Source of the DNA: an uncultured Chloroflexota bacterium
Lineage (GTDB): Bacteria; Chloroflexota; Chloroflexia; Chloroflexales; Roseiflexaceae
Length of the DNA: 54,306 bases
NCBI GenBank assembly: GCA_937876225.1
Contig: CALFIC010000098.1
Coordinates: forward strand, 1-54,306
Direction: 5' to 3'
Part shown: one piece after another, positions 17,117 to 25,177 of the stretch
Layout: each line of letters begins with the position of its first letter
Position numbering within the stretch: position 1 is the first letter of the stretch
Notes under the pieces: generated by a model
The model's database searches: none
What the model was told of the DNA's origin: nothing
What the model saw: the letters and a program-made list of their open reading frames with translations, nothing else
Made by a program: the position numbers and the translations under genes

Positions 17117-17195
17117 CAATTGCATCATGCGTTGCATGGTGGCGGGCATTGGCGTTACAATAGGCGAGGTAGTGTATATACAAAGGAGATAGCTC

Positions 17196-17573
17196 ATGAC
17201 TCGCACCATTGTTAGCACCGATCAAGCCGCTCCGGCCATTGGACCCTATTCACAAGCAGTGATGACCGATACGATGGTCTATTGCTCAGGTCAGATTCCC
17301 TTGACTGCCGCCGGTGTCATGATTGACGGCGATGTGACGGCCCAAACCATCCAAGTCTTCGAAAACATCAAAGCACTCTTGGCAGCTTCCGGTAGCTCAC
17401 TCGAAAAAGTAGTCAAAGTCACCGTATTTTTGGCAGACATGGGTGATTTCGCAGCCATGAACGCCGTCTACAGCCAGCACTTCACCAGCAATCCCCCGGC
17501 ACGCTCGACGGTGCAAGTTGCCCGCTTGCCCCGTGATGCCAAAGTCGAAATCGAAATCACGGCGTTGCGCTAA
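17196..17573 (+). CDS. ridA: RidA family reactive enamine/imine deaminase
   Basis: 125 residues, the usual length. It contains AAPAIGPYSQAV, YCSGQIPL, QVFENIKALLAASG, VKVTVFLADMGDFAAMN, PARSTVQVARLP and VEIEITA. The conserved Arg of the active site is in PARSTV, together with the late Glu, as in RidA proteins that hydrolyse 2-aminoacrylate and related imines made by PLP enzymes. Trimeric and cytosolic by family. AAAGGAG is well placed before the ATG. Confidence 0.95.
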   Translation: MTRTIVSTDQAAPAIGPYSQAVMTDTMVYCSGQIPLTAAGVMIDGDVTAQTIQVFENIKALLAASGSSLEKVVKVTVFLADMGDFAAMNAVYSQHFTSNPPARSTVQVARLPRDAKVEIEITALR

Positions 17574-17646
17574 TCCCCCATTGGTTACGCGCGCGTAATG
17601 CCCGGCTGTCATGCTTTCCTCATGTTTCAATAGCAGGAGGAAAGGC

Positions 17647-18429
17647 ATGACAGCGCGATTTTGGCAAATTGGTGCAATTTGTGCGGTACTCATCGTGATG
17701 GCATTACCGTGGTGGCTCGTACCGGTGGATGACCAAATTTTGATTCCGGCGTTGGTTGGTGATGCGATATATGTACGTACCCAACATGGTCAGCGGATTT
17801 TGATTGATACCGGCAATGACGCACCACACCTACTCGAGTTTATTGGACGTTACACTCCCTTTTGGCAAAAAAACGTGGTTGACAACGTGATATTGACGCA
17901 ACCGGGTGCGAGTTGGCAGGGTGGTCTGGCAGCAGTACTCGCACGTGGTGTCACCAATCAATTGATTTGGTTACCTGCCACGCATGAAGTCGCTCCCCAC
18001 GTATGCCGTACGACTACCACGCCCTGTCAATTGGCACACATAGGGCAACACTGGCAGTTTAATGATGTGACGATGCAGGTTAATTCGGACAATACGCTGT
18101 GGCTAACCTGGCCAAATGGCGCGCTGTATGTCGCCCAAGGGAGCACCACTGCGCAACTTAATGCAATCACTCATTCACGACCGTGCCCAGTCGTTTTTTG
18201 TATGATGGTATATCCATGGCGCATCACCCCACCTTGGCAATTACAACGCACACTCCACCCAGCCGGGGTTATTTATAGTACGGGGCAAATCCAAGATCCA
18301 CCGGCACGCTTGAGTATGGCCGATCGGCGCACCGCCCACGAATGGTTGCTCCATGAGCAATTGGACGGCGATTTGTTTATCGACCTGCGCAACCCGCCCC
18401 GCATCACGCATACTGCACCAGAGGAGTAA
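17647..18429 (+). CDS. degenerate metallo-beta-lactamase-fold protein (ComEC C-terminal-like), membrane-anchored
   Basis: 260 residues with an N-terminal membrane segment (about 7-25). The part after it reads ...GDAIYVRTQHGQRILIDTGN and then VDNVILTQPGASWQGGLAAVL. This has the spacing of the ComEC/Rec2 beta-lactamase-like domain, where the family pattern is LTHxDxDHxGG. Here the metal ligands are replaced (His to Gln, Asp to Gly, Asp to Ser, His to Trp), so the protein cannot bind zinc in the normal way. It is probably a non-enzymatic relative. AGGAGG lies upstream of the ATG at 17647. The stop is two bases before the flippase start, so they form an operon. Function unknown; assignment to the fold is inference from motif spacing. 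Confidence 0.65.
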   Translation: MTARFWQIGAICAVLIVMALPWWLVPVDDQILIPALVGDAIYVRTQHGQRILIDTGNDAPHLLEFIGRYTPFWQKNVVDNVILTQPGASWQGGLAAVLARGVTNQLIWLPATHEVAPHVCRTTTTPCQLAHIGQHWQFNDVTMQVNSDNTLWLTWPNGALYVAQGSTTAQLNAITHSRPCPVVFCMMVYPWRITPPWQLQRTLHPAGVIYSTGQIQDPPARLSMADRRTAHEWLLHEQLDGDLFIDLRNPPRITHTAPEE

Positions 18430-18431
18430 TC

Positions 18432-20015
18432 GTGCGCAACACGACTATTTTTATCATCGCCACGATTGTCTGTCTGCCACTATTGTTGTTTATTCCACGT
18501 TGGTGGCGGCGTTGGTGGAACGAGGATCAGGCCAGTCATACCCTGCGCTTCCTCAAAAACAGTAGCCTGCCGATTTTGGCGAACCTCTTTGGGAAAGTCC
18601 TTGATTTGGGGTTTGCCGCGATTACCCTGCGGGCGCTCGGTCCGACGGCCAGTGGAGCCTGGAGCTTTGTGGCGCTGATTACCAGCATGTACCTGGTCAC
18701 CATCGTCAATTGGGGGCTCAACGATTTGGCCGTACGCGAAGCAGCCATTAATCCCCAGCAAGCCCCGACGATTTTTGGGGTGAGTCTGAGTATGCGTTGG
18801 CTGATTGCCGCCGTCGTCGTCCCCATCACCCTACTGGGATTGTGGCTGTTGCGTGACAGCATGCCGCCACTGAGTTGGGGCACCCAACTGGCGTTGGTGC
18901 TCCTACTCATCCATTTGTGGCCAGCAGGGGCGGCAGCGGCAGCGAGTGCCTCGTTCCAAGCAGCCCAACGCATGGAAATCCCCGCCTTGGTCGTCGTCAT
19001 CACCAGTCTGGTACGCACAATTGTAGGGATTGGGGTGATATGGTGGTTACCCGACAGCGAGAGCCGCATCGCCGGGATGGCGGCGGTAGCGTTAGCGACC
19101 ACCATCATGAATGCTGGTTTGTTATGGGGGTTGCAGCAACGAATATTGTTTAAAGCCTGGCCCCAATGGGATGTGGTACTGATGCGGCGGCTGTGGGTGA
19201 GTGGATTCCCGTTGTTGTTAAATAGTTTACTGTTGACGGTGTTTTTCCGTTTTGATGCGGTGATTTTGCGCTCGGTAGCGGGTGATGCGGTGCTGGGATT
19301 GTACGACGCCGCCTACAAAGTCATCGCCATGACGCAGATTATCCCGCCGTATGTGGTGGGGGCGTTGTTCCCATTGCTGGCGCAACGGGCGGCACATCAG
19401 CGTGAATTACTGGCACCGCTGGTGGCACGGGCGATTGGCGTGTTGCAATGGGTGGCGTGGTTTGGGGTGGTGATTGTCACGCTAATGGCCGATGAATTGA
19501 TTTGGGTGCTGGGTGGTAAAGCGTATTTGCCCGGCGCGGCCCAAGCCTTGCGGGTGCTGATTTGGTACTTGCCGTTGTCATATACTACGGGCGTATTGCA
19601 GTATGCCTTGATTGCCATTCAACGCCAAAAAACGATTACGGTAGCGTTTGCGATAGGGACAATTGTCAATATTGGTTGTAATTTGGTGTTGATTCCCTAT
19701 TATGGAGCAATAGCGGCAGCAGCCGTCACCATTGCCACCGAAGTGGCCTTGATGGCGGCAGTCTGGCCGACATTACGCACGGCGGGATTATTTCTGCCTT
19801 GGCGCACATTGATGACAGCGAGTGGTGGAGCAATCGCAGTCATCGGGGCGGGTTTTTTGGTGCGGCAATGGTTGCAGATACCGGCACTAGGTGTCACCAT
19901 TGGGGCAGTTTTGGTATTAATGATGATTGCCTTTATGAGCGGGACATTGGATAATGCACTTGTGATGCAGGTACAACGGCTGACGCAGCGATTGAAAACA
20001 CGGTTCGTACGCTAA
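18432..20015 (+). CDS. oligosaccharide flippase (Wzx / polysaccharide biosynthesis family)
   Basis: 527 residues, about 14 hydrophobic segments. The N-terminal phrase SSLPILANLFGKVLDLGFAA and RALGPTASGAWSF are typical of the MOP-superfamily Wzx/RfbX flippases that carry lipid-linked oligosaccharide across the cytoplasmic membrane. An extra N-terminal hydrophobic stretch (about 4-18) precedes the family core. The start is GTG with GAGGAG six bases upstream, overlapping the end of the preceding gene's region. The final 25 residues are basic and cytosolic. Confidence 0.88.
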   Translation: MRNTTIFIIATIVCLPLLLFIPRWWRRWWNEDQASHTLRFLKNSSLPILANLFGKVLDLGFAAITLRALGPTASGAWSFVALITSMYLVTIVNWGLNDLAVREAAINPQQAPTIFGVSLSMRWLIAAVVVPITLLGLWLLRDSMPPLSWGTQLALVLLLIHLWPAGAAAAASASFQAAQRMEIPALVVVITSLVRTIVGIGVIWWLPDSESRIAGMAAVALATTIMNAGLLWGLQQRILFKAWPQWDVVLMRRLWVSGFPLLLNSLLLTVFFRFDAVILRSVAGDAVLGLYDAAYKVIAMTQIIPPYVVGALFPLLAQRAAHQRELLAPLVARAIGVLQWVAWFGVVIVTLMADELIWVLGGKAYLPGAAQALRVLIWYLPLSYTTGVLQYALIAIQRQKTITVAFAIGTIVNIGCNLVLIPYYGAIAAAAVTIATEVALMAAVWPTLRTAGLFLPWRTLMTASGGAIAVIGAGFLVRQWLQIPALGVTIGAVLVLMMIAFMSGTLDNALVMQVQRLTQRLKTRFVR

Positions 20016-20019
20016 AGAG

Positions 20020-20028
20020 TGGTATACT
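20020..20028 (+). promoter_or_regulatory. putative extended -10 for the glutamate dehydrogenase operon
   Basis: TGG-TATACT (20020-20028) directly after the flippase stop; no well-spaced -35. It would give a leader of about 35 bases. Confidence 0.4.
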
Positions 20029-20068
20029 AGCGGTGGTTTCGCATCACTGCTCAAGGAGGAGTAGAGGG

Positions 20069-21322
20069 ATGACCGTTCATCAAGAAAATGCGTATCATAA
20101 CGCACAGCGCCAGTTCGACATTGCCGCTGACATTCTCAATCTCGACCCTGGCTATCGCAAATTGTTGCGTGTCCCCCACCGCGAATTTGCGGTAAACTTC
20201 CCCGTCAAAATGGATGACGGGCGAATCGAAATGTTCATGGGGTATAGAATTCAGCATAATACCACGCGTGGACCAGCCAAAGGGGGGATTCGCTATCACC
20301 CCGACACCGACATTGACGAAGTACGCGCTTTGGCGATGCTGATGTCATGGAAGTGTGCGGTGGTAAATATTCCCTACGGTGGCGCCAAAGGTGCCGTCGT
20401 GGTTGATCCCGCATTGTTGTCACTCGGCGAAATCGAGCGCCTGACACGGCGTTATGCCACCGAAATCAGCTTTCTGATTGGACCAGACGTCGATATCCCC
20501 GCACCAGACATCGGCACCAATCCCCAGATTATGGCGTGGATCATGGACACCTATTCGATGCATCGTGGCCATACCGTCCCTGCCGTGGTAACGGGTAAAC
20601 CGATTAACATTGGTGGCTCACATGGGCGCAACGAAGCCACCGCCCGTGGTTTGGTCTATATATTGCGCGAAGCCTGCGAGCAAGCCAATATCAGTATTGC
20701 CGGCTCAAAGGTCGTCATCCAAGGATACGGGAATGTGGGTGGCACGTCGGCGCGCTTGCTGAGCGAGATGGGTGCCAAAATCGTGGGTGTAGCGGATCGG
20801 GGCGGCGGTATCTACAATCCCAAGGGGATTGACTTGGTAGCGCTACAGGCACATTATGTCAAAACCGGGACTGTTGCTGGTGCAGCTGGTGGCGATGCCG
20901 TCACCAACGCCGAGTTACTCGAATTGCCGTGCGATATCCTCATCCCCGCCGCCATCGAGAACCAAATCACCAAGCGTAATGCCGATCGCATCAAAGCCCG
21001 GGTTGTAGTCGAAGCGGCCAATGGTCCGACCACGCCCGATGCCGACGCAATTTTGTTTGATCGTGGCGTCTTGGTCATCCCTGATATTTTAGCCAATGCG
21101 GGTGGTGTGACCGTCAGTTATTTCGAGTGGGTGCAAGGCTTGCAAGAGTTCTTTTGGACGGAGCGTGAAGTCAACGCCCAACTCGAGCGCATCATGGTCA
21201 ATGCGTTTGAGTCGGTCAACAATATGGCCCAATTACGGCGCATGCAATTGCGGACTGCGGCGTATTTGCAAGCCGTTGATCGCACGGCTCAAGCCTATAT
21301 CACCCGTGGTATTTACCCCTAA
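20069..21322 (+). CDS. gdhA: glutamate dehydrogenase (Glu/Leu/Phe/Val dehydrogenase family)
   Basis: 417 residues, the size of hexameric class I/II small-subunit GDH. Substrate-domain residues are seen in NTTRGPAKGGIRYH (Lys71), MSWKCAVVNIPYGGAKGAV (Lys95 and catalytic Lys107) and PAPDIGT (Asp147). The Rossmann domain has GYGNVGGTSARLL. It interconverts glutamate and 2-oxoglutarate plus ammonia with NAD(P). TGKP...GGS.GR.EAT before the Rossmann domain is typical of GDH rather than leucine or phenylalanine dehydrogenase, which are shorter. AAGGAGG lies nine bases before the ATG at 20069. The stop overlaps the yraN start (TAATG). Confidence 0.92.
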   Translation: MTVHQENAYHNAQRQFDIAADILNLDPGYRKLLRVPHREFAVNFPVKMDDGRIEMFMGYRIQHNTTRGPAKGGIRYHPDTDIDEVRALAMLMSWKCAVVNIPYGGAKGAVVVDPALLSLGEIERLTRRYATEISFLIGPDVDIPAPDIGTNPQIMAWIMDTYSMHRGHTVPAVVTGKPINIGGSHGRNEATARGLVYILREACEQANISIAGSKVVIQGYGNVGGTSARLLSEMGAKIVGVADRGGGIYNPKGIDLVALQAHYVKTGTVAGAAGGDAVTNAELLELPCDILIPAAIENQITKRNADRIKARVVVEAANGPTTPDADAILFDRGVLVIPDILANAGGVTVSYFEWVQGLQEFFWTEREVNAQLERIMVNAFESVNNMAQLRRMQLRTAAYLQAVDRTAQAYITRGIYP

Positions 21323-21669
21323 TGTCGACGCGTCGCCAACAAGGTGCCGACGCAGAATCAGTAGCCGCGACGTTTTTAGAACGTCGCGGCTTGGTTATCG
21401 TGGCCCAGAATTGGCAGTGTCGCACGGGTGAAATCGACATTGTGGCGCGTGACGGCACCACCTGGGTATTTGTGGAAGTCCGCCAGCGCCGCAGTGGGCG
21501 CGACGTCGCGATTCAATCAATCGGACCGCGCAAAGTCGCGCGCTTAGTCACTACCGCGCAATATTTTTTGCAAGCACAATCAGCTGCAGATGCTGACTGG
21601 CGCTACGACGTGGTTGTCATCGGACCAGACGGCCTGACCCACCTCGTCAACGCCATCGAGTTACATTAA
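21322..21669 (+). CDS. YraN family (UPF0102) nuclease-fold protein
   Basis: 115 residues. It has the family order G-A-D-A-E-x-x-A...L...G, NWQCRTGEIDIVARDG, VFVEVRQRRSG and KVARLV..A..FL. The E-I-D...E-V-x arrangement is that of a restriction-endonuclease-like active site, and relatives have been linked to Holliday-junction or recombination functions, though the role is not settled. Family members usually read VEVKxR; here the Lys is replaced by Arg (VEVRQR), which could affect catalysis. It is coupled to gdhA by a one-base overlap and overlaps the convergent epimerase-like gene by four bases. Confidence 0.88.
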   Translation: MSTRRQQGADAESVAATFLERRGLVIVAQNWQCRTGEIDIVARDGTTWVFVEVRQRRSGRDVAIQSIGPRKVARLVTTAQYFLQAQSAADADWRYDVVVIGPDGLTHLVNAIELH

Positions 21670-22217
21670 CCGTTGAGGGGTTCCCAGGCTTCTGCCAAGA
21701 CACAATCCCACGGGAATTTGAATTCGTCGGCAGCGTCATAGACGTGTGATTGCAAATTGACCACAATCACTTCGGGTTGGGTCAAGGCCTTCCAGCCGTG
21801 CATTACCATGGGGGGGATTTTGATGAGTTTGGGGCGGGCAGTGCCCAAAATCACTGAATTGACATGGCCAAACGTGGGCGACCATGGACGAATGTCGACA
21901 AGTACCACTTGGAGTTTGCCCCGGGTCACGGTGAATTGGTCGGTGTGGATATTATGAAGGTGCCAACATTTGGTTACGCCGTAATCGGTGGCACTTTGAT
22001 AGACGTGATTGGGGACAACCAAACCTTCGTTATCGACCCACGGACGGCTCCATAATTCAATGACATCGCCGCGGCCGTCGAGGTGCGTACGTAAGTCTTT
22101 GACATAGAGGCCTTCGATGGTGGTGGGTCGTGAAGAAGGCACCAAGGTGTATTTGATGGTCTTGAGCCATTCCACCGTCACATTGGCAGCTTGTAACTGA
22201 TTTGACGCGTCAGTCAT
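21666..22217 (-). CDS. dTDP-4-dehydrorhamnose 3,5-epimerase-related cupin protein
   Basis: 183 residues of the RmlC-like cupin family. The strands read RGDVIELWSRPW, VYQSATDYGVTKCWHLHNIHTDQFTV (anchor region), GKLQVVLVDIRPWSPTFG, KLIKIPPMVMHGWKAL and VIVVNLQSHVYD. In RmlC the catalytic base is the His in the strand equivalent to KCWHLH, and the Tyr acid is near the NLxxxxYD region; both types of residue are present here. Such proteins include true RmlC and 'WxcM-like' or sugar 3,4-ketoisomerase relatives. A partner rmlD gene is far away (47.3-48.2 kb), with no rmlA or rmlB in the window. Confidence 0.82.
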   Translation of the reverse strand: MTDASNQLQAANVTVEWLKTIKYTLVPSSRPTTIEGLYVKDLRTHLDGRGDVIELWSRPWVDNEGLVVPNHVYQSATDYGVTKCWHLHNIHTDQFTVTRGKLQVVLVDIRPWSPTFGHVNSVILGTARPKLIKIPPMVMHGWKALTQPEVIVVNLQSHVYDAADEFKFPWDCVLAEAWEPLNG

Positions 22218-22332
22218 GCAGGTATTGCTCCTCGATTACAAATCGTACATCGTATTTTTACTCGTATGCGTATAGTATTATAAGCGAGAAGCTCTTAATG
22301 TGTACAACGACGCTTATTTTTAGGAGAGAAAT

Positions 22333-22746
22333 ATGCCCACGAGTCAACGTGTTCGTGATGCCATGCATATCGGCGTCATTTCGTGCCCCAGCGAAACACC
22401 CGTCGCTGCCGCCATGGCACTCATCAGTAGTTACCGCATCCATGCGGTAGTGGTCACCGAGGGTCCTGGTCATTTGGCAGGGATTTTGTCGCAGACTGAT
22501 TTGTTGCGGGCGTGGAAGGACGGCGCAGCCTATGATCACGTCATGCAAGGCCCCGTACACGCCATCATGACCAAAAGTGTCATCACTTGTATGCCAGACA
22601 TGGAGCTCGATCGCGCCATTCGCTTGCTCAATCGTAACCACGTCCATCGCTTGGTCGTCGTCGAAGAGCGCAACGACGGGCGGGTATGGCCGACGGGGAT
22701 TTTGTCGATGAGCGACATCGTGCGCCATATCGACGAGCAAAGCTAG
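22333..22746 (+). CDS. tandem CBS-domain protein
   Basis: 137 residues consisting of two CBS domains: MHIGVISCPSETPVAAAMALI...HAVVVTE..GHLAGILSQTDLLR, then VHAIMTKSVITCMPDMELDRAIRLL...HRLVVVEE..GILSMSDIVRHI (positions about 10-60 and 75-135). CBS pairs bind adenine nucleotides such as AMP or ATP and sense energy state. It stands alone with no enzyme domain, so it may regulate a partner in trans. TAGGAG is in front of the ATG. Confidence 0.93.
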   Translation: MPTSQRVRDAMHIGVISCPSETPVAAAMALISSYRIHAVVVTEGPGHLAGILSQTDLLRAWKDGAAYDHVMQGPVHAIMTKSVITCMPDMELDRAIRLLNRNHVHRLVVVEERNDGRVWPTGILSMSDIVRHIDEQS

Positions 22747-22784
22747 GCTTACGGCCCATCACAAAAGTATCCAACAGATACAAC

Positions 22785-22821
22785 AATCCCCCCGCTTTCA
22801 TTTGTTGAAAGCGGGGGGATT
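22785..22821. terminator. bidirectional terminator between CBS and E2 genes
   Basis: Perfect 16-base arms (22785-22800 and 22806-22821) with a 5-base loop, followed by ATTTT on the plus strand and GTTGT on the minus strand. It separates convergent genes and can stop both transcripts. Confidence 0.9.
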
Positions 22822-22834
22822 ATTTTAGGAGAAA

Positions 22835-24130
22835 TCAGATCAACATGCTCAAGGGATTTTCGAGCAAGCGTTTGATTTCGCCGACAAACTTGGCTCCTTC
22901 GGCGCCATCGGTGATGCGATGGTCGGCCGAAATGGTGATTGAGCAGATGTTGGCGGCCACGACGTCATTGCTATCACCCTTGAAGACGGGGATGCGACGG
23001 ACGGCACCGACAGCCAAAATTGCGCATTGGGGTGGGGTAATGATGGCATCGAATTCCGTCACCCCATACATGCCGAGGTTACTGACGGTGAAGGTGCCCC
23101 CTTGCAGGTTTTCGGCACCAAGTTTGCCGTCACGGGCCAAGCCAATCAAGCGCTTGGATTCGCGTGATACCGCGCCGAGTGAGCGACTATCGGCATTGGT
23201 TACCACGGGGGCCACCAAGCCGCTGTCGAGGGCCACCGCAATCGACACATTGATGTTGGGGTTGAGTTGGATGCCTTCTTCGACGAACGACGCATTGAGG
23301 TTGGGGTAGGCCACCAGAGCCACACCACAGGCCTTGACAATCATGTCGTTGATCGAGATTTGTTGTTCTTTGCTCAACGGTGCGTTGATTTGTTTGCGCA
23401 ACGTCAAGGCGGCGTCCATGTTGACATCCATGGTGATGTAGAAGTGGGGCGCCGTCTGCCAGCTTTGGGTCAAGCGGCGGGTAATGGTGCGGCGCATGTT
23501 GCTGAGCGGTACCACGGTCGAGCCGGCAGCAGCGCTAGGCAACGCGGGGGCCACTGGTGCCACCGGAGCCGCCGGAGCAACAGGAGCCACCGGGGCTACT
23601 GGGGTTGCAACGGGGGCTACTGTGCCGGCGGGACGTCCTACCATAGCGGCCGACACGTCGTCACGCACGATGCGCCCCTGGGGGCCGCTGCCTTGGATGG
23701 TGCCAAGGTCGAGGCCGTGTTCACGCGCCATACGCTTGGCAATCGGCGAGGCCTTGACGTCGCCGGTAGCCATAGCAGCTACCGGAGCGGCAGCTGGGAC
23801 TACAGCAGCCACAGCTGCCACAGGAGCAGCAGCAACGACTGGGGCAACTGGGGCGACTACCGCCGCAGCAGGCGCAACAGGAGCGGCGGCGCTAGCACCA
23901 TCGCTGGTGCGGGCAATCACGCCACCGACGGGGGTACGTGAGCCAGCAGGCGAGACGATTTCGCTCAACGTGCCACTGACAAATGATTCGATTTCGATAG
24001 TGACCTTGTCGGTCTCAATTTCGGCGACGGCCTCGCCCTTGTTAACGAAGTCGCCGACTTTTTTGAGCCAGCGCACAATCGTCCCCTCGGTCATATCGAA
24101 GCCCATCTTGGGCATCGTAATATCAGCCAT
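22835..24130 (-). CDS. pdhC: 2-oxoacid dehydrogenase E2 (dihydrolipoamide acyltransferase)
   Basis: 431 residues in three parts: lipoyl domain (1-78) with lipoylated Lys42 in IETDKVTIE; a long Ala/Pro/Val flexible linker; an E1/E3-binding domain (about 128-165, SPIAKRMAREHGLDL and GSGPQGRIVRDDV); a second P-V-A-P repeat linker; and the catalytic domain (about 210-431) with His404 and Asp408 in SADHRITDG. It transfers the acyl group from lipoyl to CoA and forms the core of the complex. The context with E1alpha and E1beta suggests pyruvate as substrate, though acetoin or branched-chain 2-oxoacids are possible. It is the last gene of the operon. Confidence 0.93.
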   Translation of the reverse strand: MADITMPKMGFDMTEGTIVRWLKKVGDFVNKGEAVAEIETDKVTIEIESFVSGTLSEIVSPAGSRTPVGGVIARTSDGASAAAPVAPAAAVVAPVAPVVAAAPVAAVAAVVPAAAPVAAMATGDVKASPIAKRMAREHGLDLGTIQGSGPQGRIVRDDVSAAMVGRPAGTVAPVATPVAPVAPVAPAAPVAPVAPALPSAAAGSTVVPLSNMRRTITRRLTQSWQTAPHFYITMDVNMDAALTLRKQINAPLSKEQQISINDMIVKACGVALVAYPNLNASFVEEGIQLNPNINVSIAVALDSGLVAPVVTNADSRSLGAVSRESKRLIGLARDGKLGAENLQGGTFTVSNLGMYGVTEFDAIITPPQCAILAVGAVRRIPVFKGDSNDVVAANICSITISADHRITDGAEGAKFVGEIKRLLENPLSMLI

Positions 24131-24154
24131 GATCGTACCTCCCGGTGATTGCAG

Positions 24155-25129
24155 TTAACTGCGATTCAAGACTTTTTTGATGGCTGCCACAATGCGGTCG
24201 GTTGTTACCACGACTTGTTGTTCGAGGTTCTTGGCGTATGGCATGGGCACTTCGCGGAAGTTGACACGTTGGATGGGGGCATCGAGGTAATCGAAGCCAT
24301 GCTCGTACAGCCGGGTGGCGATTTCGGCCGAGGTACCGTATGACTGCCAGTCTTCGGTGACGACGACGGCGCGATTGGTCTTTTTGAAGCTCTCGAGGGC
24401 GACACTCATGTCGAGCGGGCGCAACGTGCGCAGGTCGACGATTTCGACTTCGATGCCTTCTTTGGCCAAAATATCGGCAGCCTGCAATGACAAGTGCACC
24501 ATGCGTGAATAGGTCACCACGGTGATGTGGCGGCCTTCACGAGCCAAGACCGATTTGCCGATGGGGACGATATAGTCACCCTCGGGCACTTCGCCTTTGA
24601 TGCCATACATCAAGGTGTGCTCAATGAAAATAACCGGATCGGGGTCGGCCATGGCAGCCCGGAACATGCCCTTCATGTCGGCAGGGGTGGCTGGGGCAAC
24701 GACTTTGAGCCCGGGGATATGGGCAAACATGGAGTCAAACGACTGGGAGTGGGTGGCTGACAATTGCGTCCAACCATTGGTGGTACGCATCACGAGTGGT
24801 ACGGAGAATTTACCACCAAACATGCTATAAATTTTGGCGGCGTGGTTGATAATCATGTCAAAGGCGAGGAGCGAAAAGTTGACCGACATGATTTCGGCAA
24901 TCGGACGCATTCCGGCCATGGCGGCACCAATTGCCAAACCGACGATACCGGCTTCGGCGATGGGGGCGTCACGGATACGTTCGGGGCCGTACTTTTCGAG
25001 GAAACCAGCGGTAACACCGTAGGTGCTACCGTAGTGACCGATATCTTCACCGATGATAAAGGTACGCTCATCGGCCATTGCTTCATGGAGTGCTTGTTGG
25101 AGCGCTTCACGGACTGTTAAAACGGGCAT
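24155..25129 (-). CDS. pdhB: 2-oxoacid dehydrogenase E1 beta subunit
   Basis: 324 residues, transketolase-like pyrimidine-binding domain plus C-terminal domain. Signatures: ALHEAMADERTFIIGEDIGHYGSTYG-type start, AEAGIVGLAIGAAMAGMRPIAEIM, THSQSFDSMFAHIPGLKVVAPATPADMKGM and VEIVDLRTLRPLD (given in pieces). It forms the alpha2beta2 E1 heterotetramer with the upstream gene and holds thiamine diphosphate at the interface. The Glu of GEDIG is the likely Glu that activates the cofactor. GGAG precedes the ATG. The spacing to E1alpha is 48 bases and to E2 24 bases, so they are one transcript. Confidence 0.94.
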   Translation of the reverse strand: MPVLTVREALQQALHEAMADERTFIIGEDIGHYGSTYGVTAGFLEKYGPERIRDAPIAEAGIVGLAIGAAMAGMRPIAEIMSVNFSLLAFDMIINHAAKIYSMFGGKFSVPLVMRTTNGWTQLSATHSQSFDSMFAHIPGLKVVAPATPADMKGMFRAAMADPDPVIFIEHTLMYGIKGEVPEGDYIVPIGKSVLAREGRHITVVTYSRMVHLSLQAADILAKEGIEVEIVDLRTLRPLDMSVALESFKKTNRAVVVTEDWQSYGTSAEIATRLYEHGFDYLDAPIQRVNFREVPMPYAKNLEQQVVVTTDRIVAAIKKVLNRS

Positions 25130-25177
25130 CGAATATCTCCTTCATTGATGCGGATGCGCACCAACGTAATTGCAGGC

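Noticed and set aside
23484..24158. Ala/Gly/Thr-rich plus-strand frame over the E2 gene
   Set aside because: Antisense reading of the P-V-A-P linker repeats of E2; no independent coding evidence.
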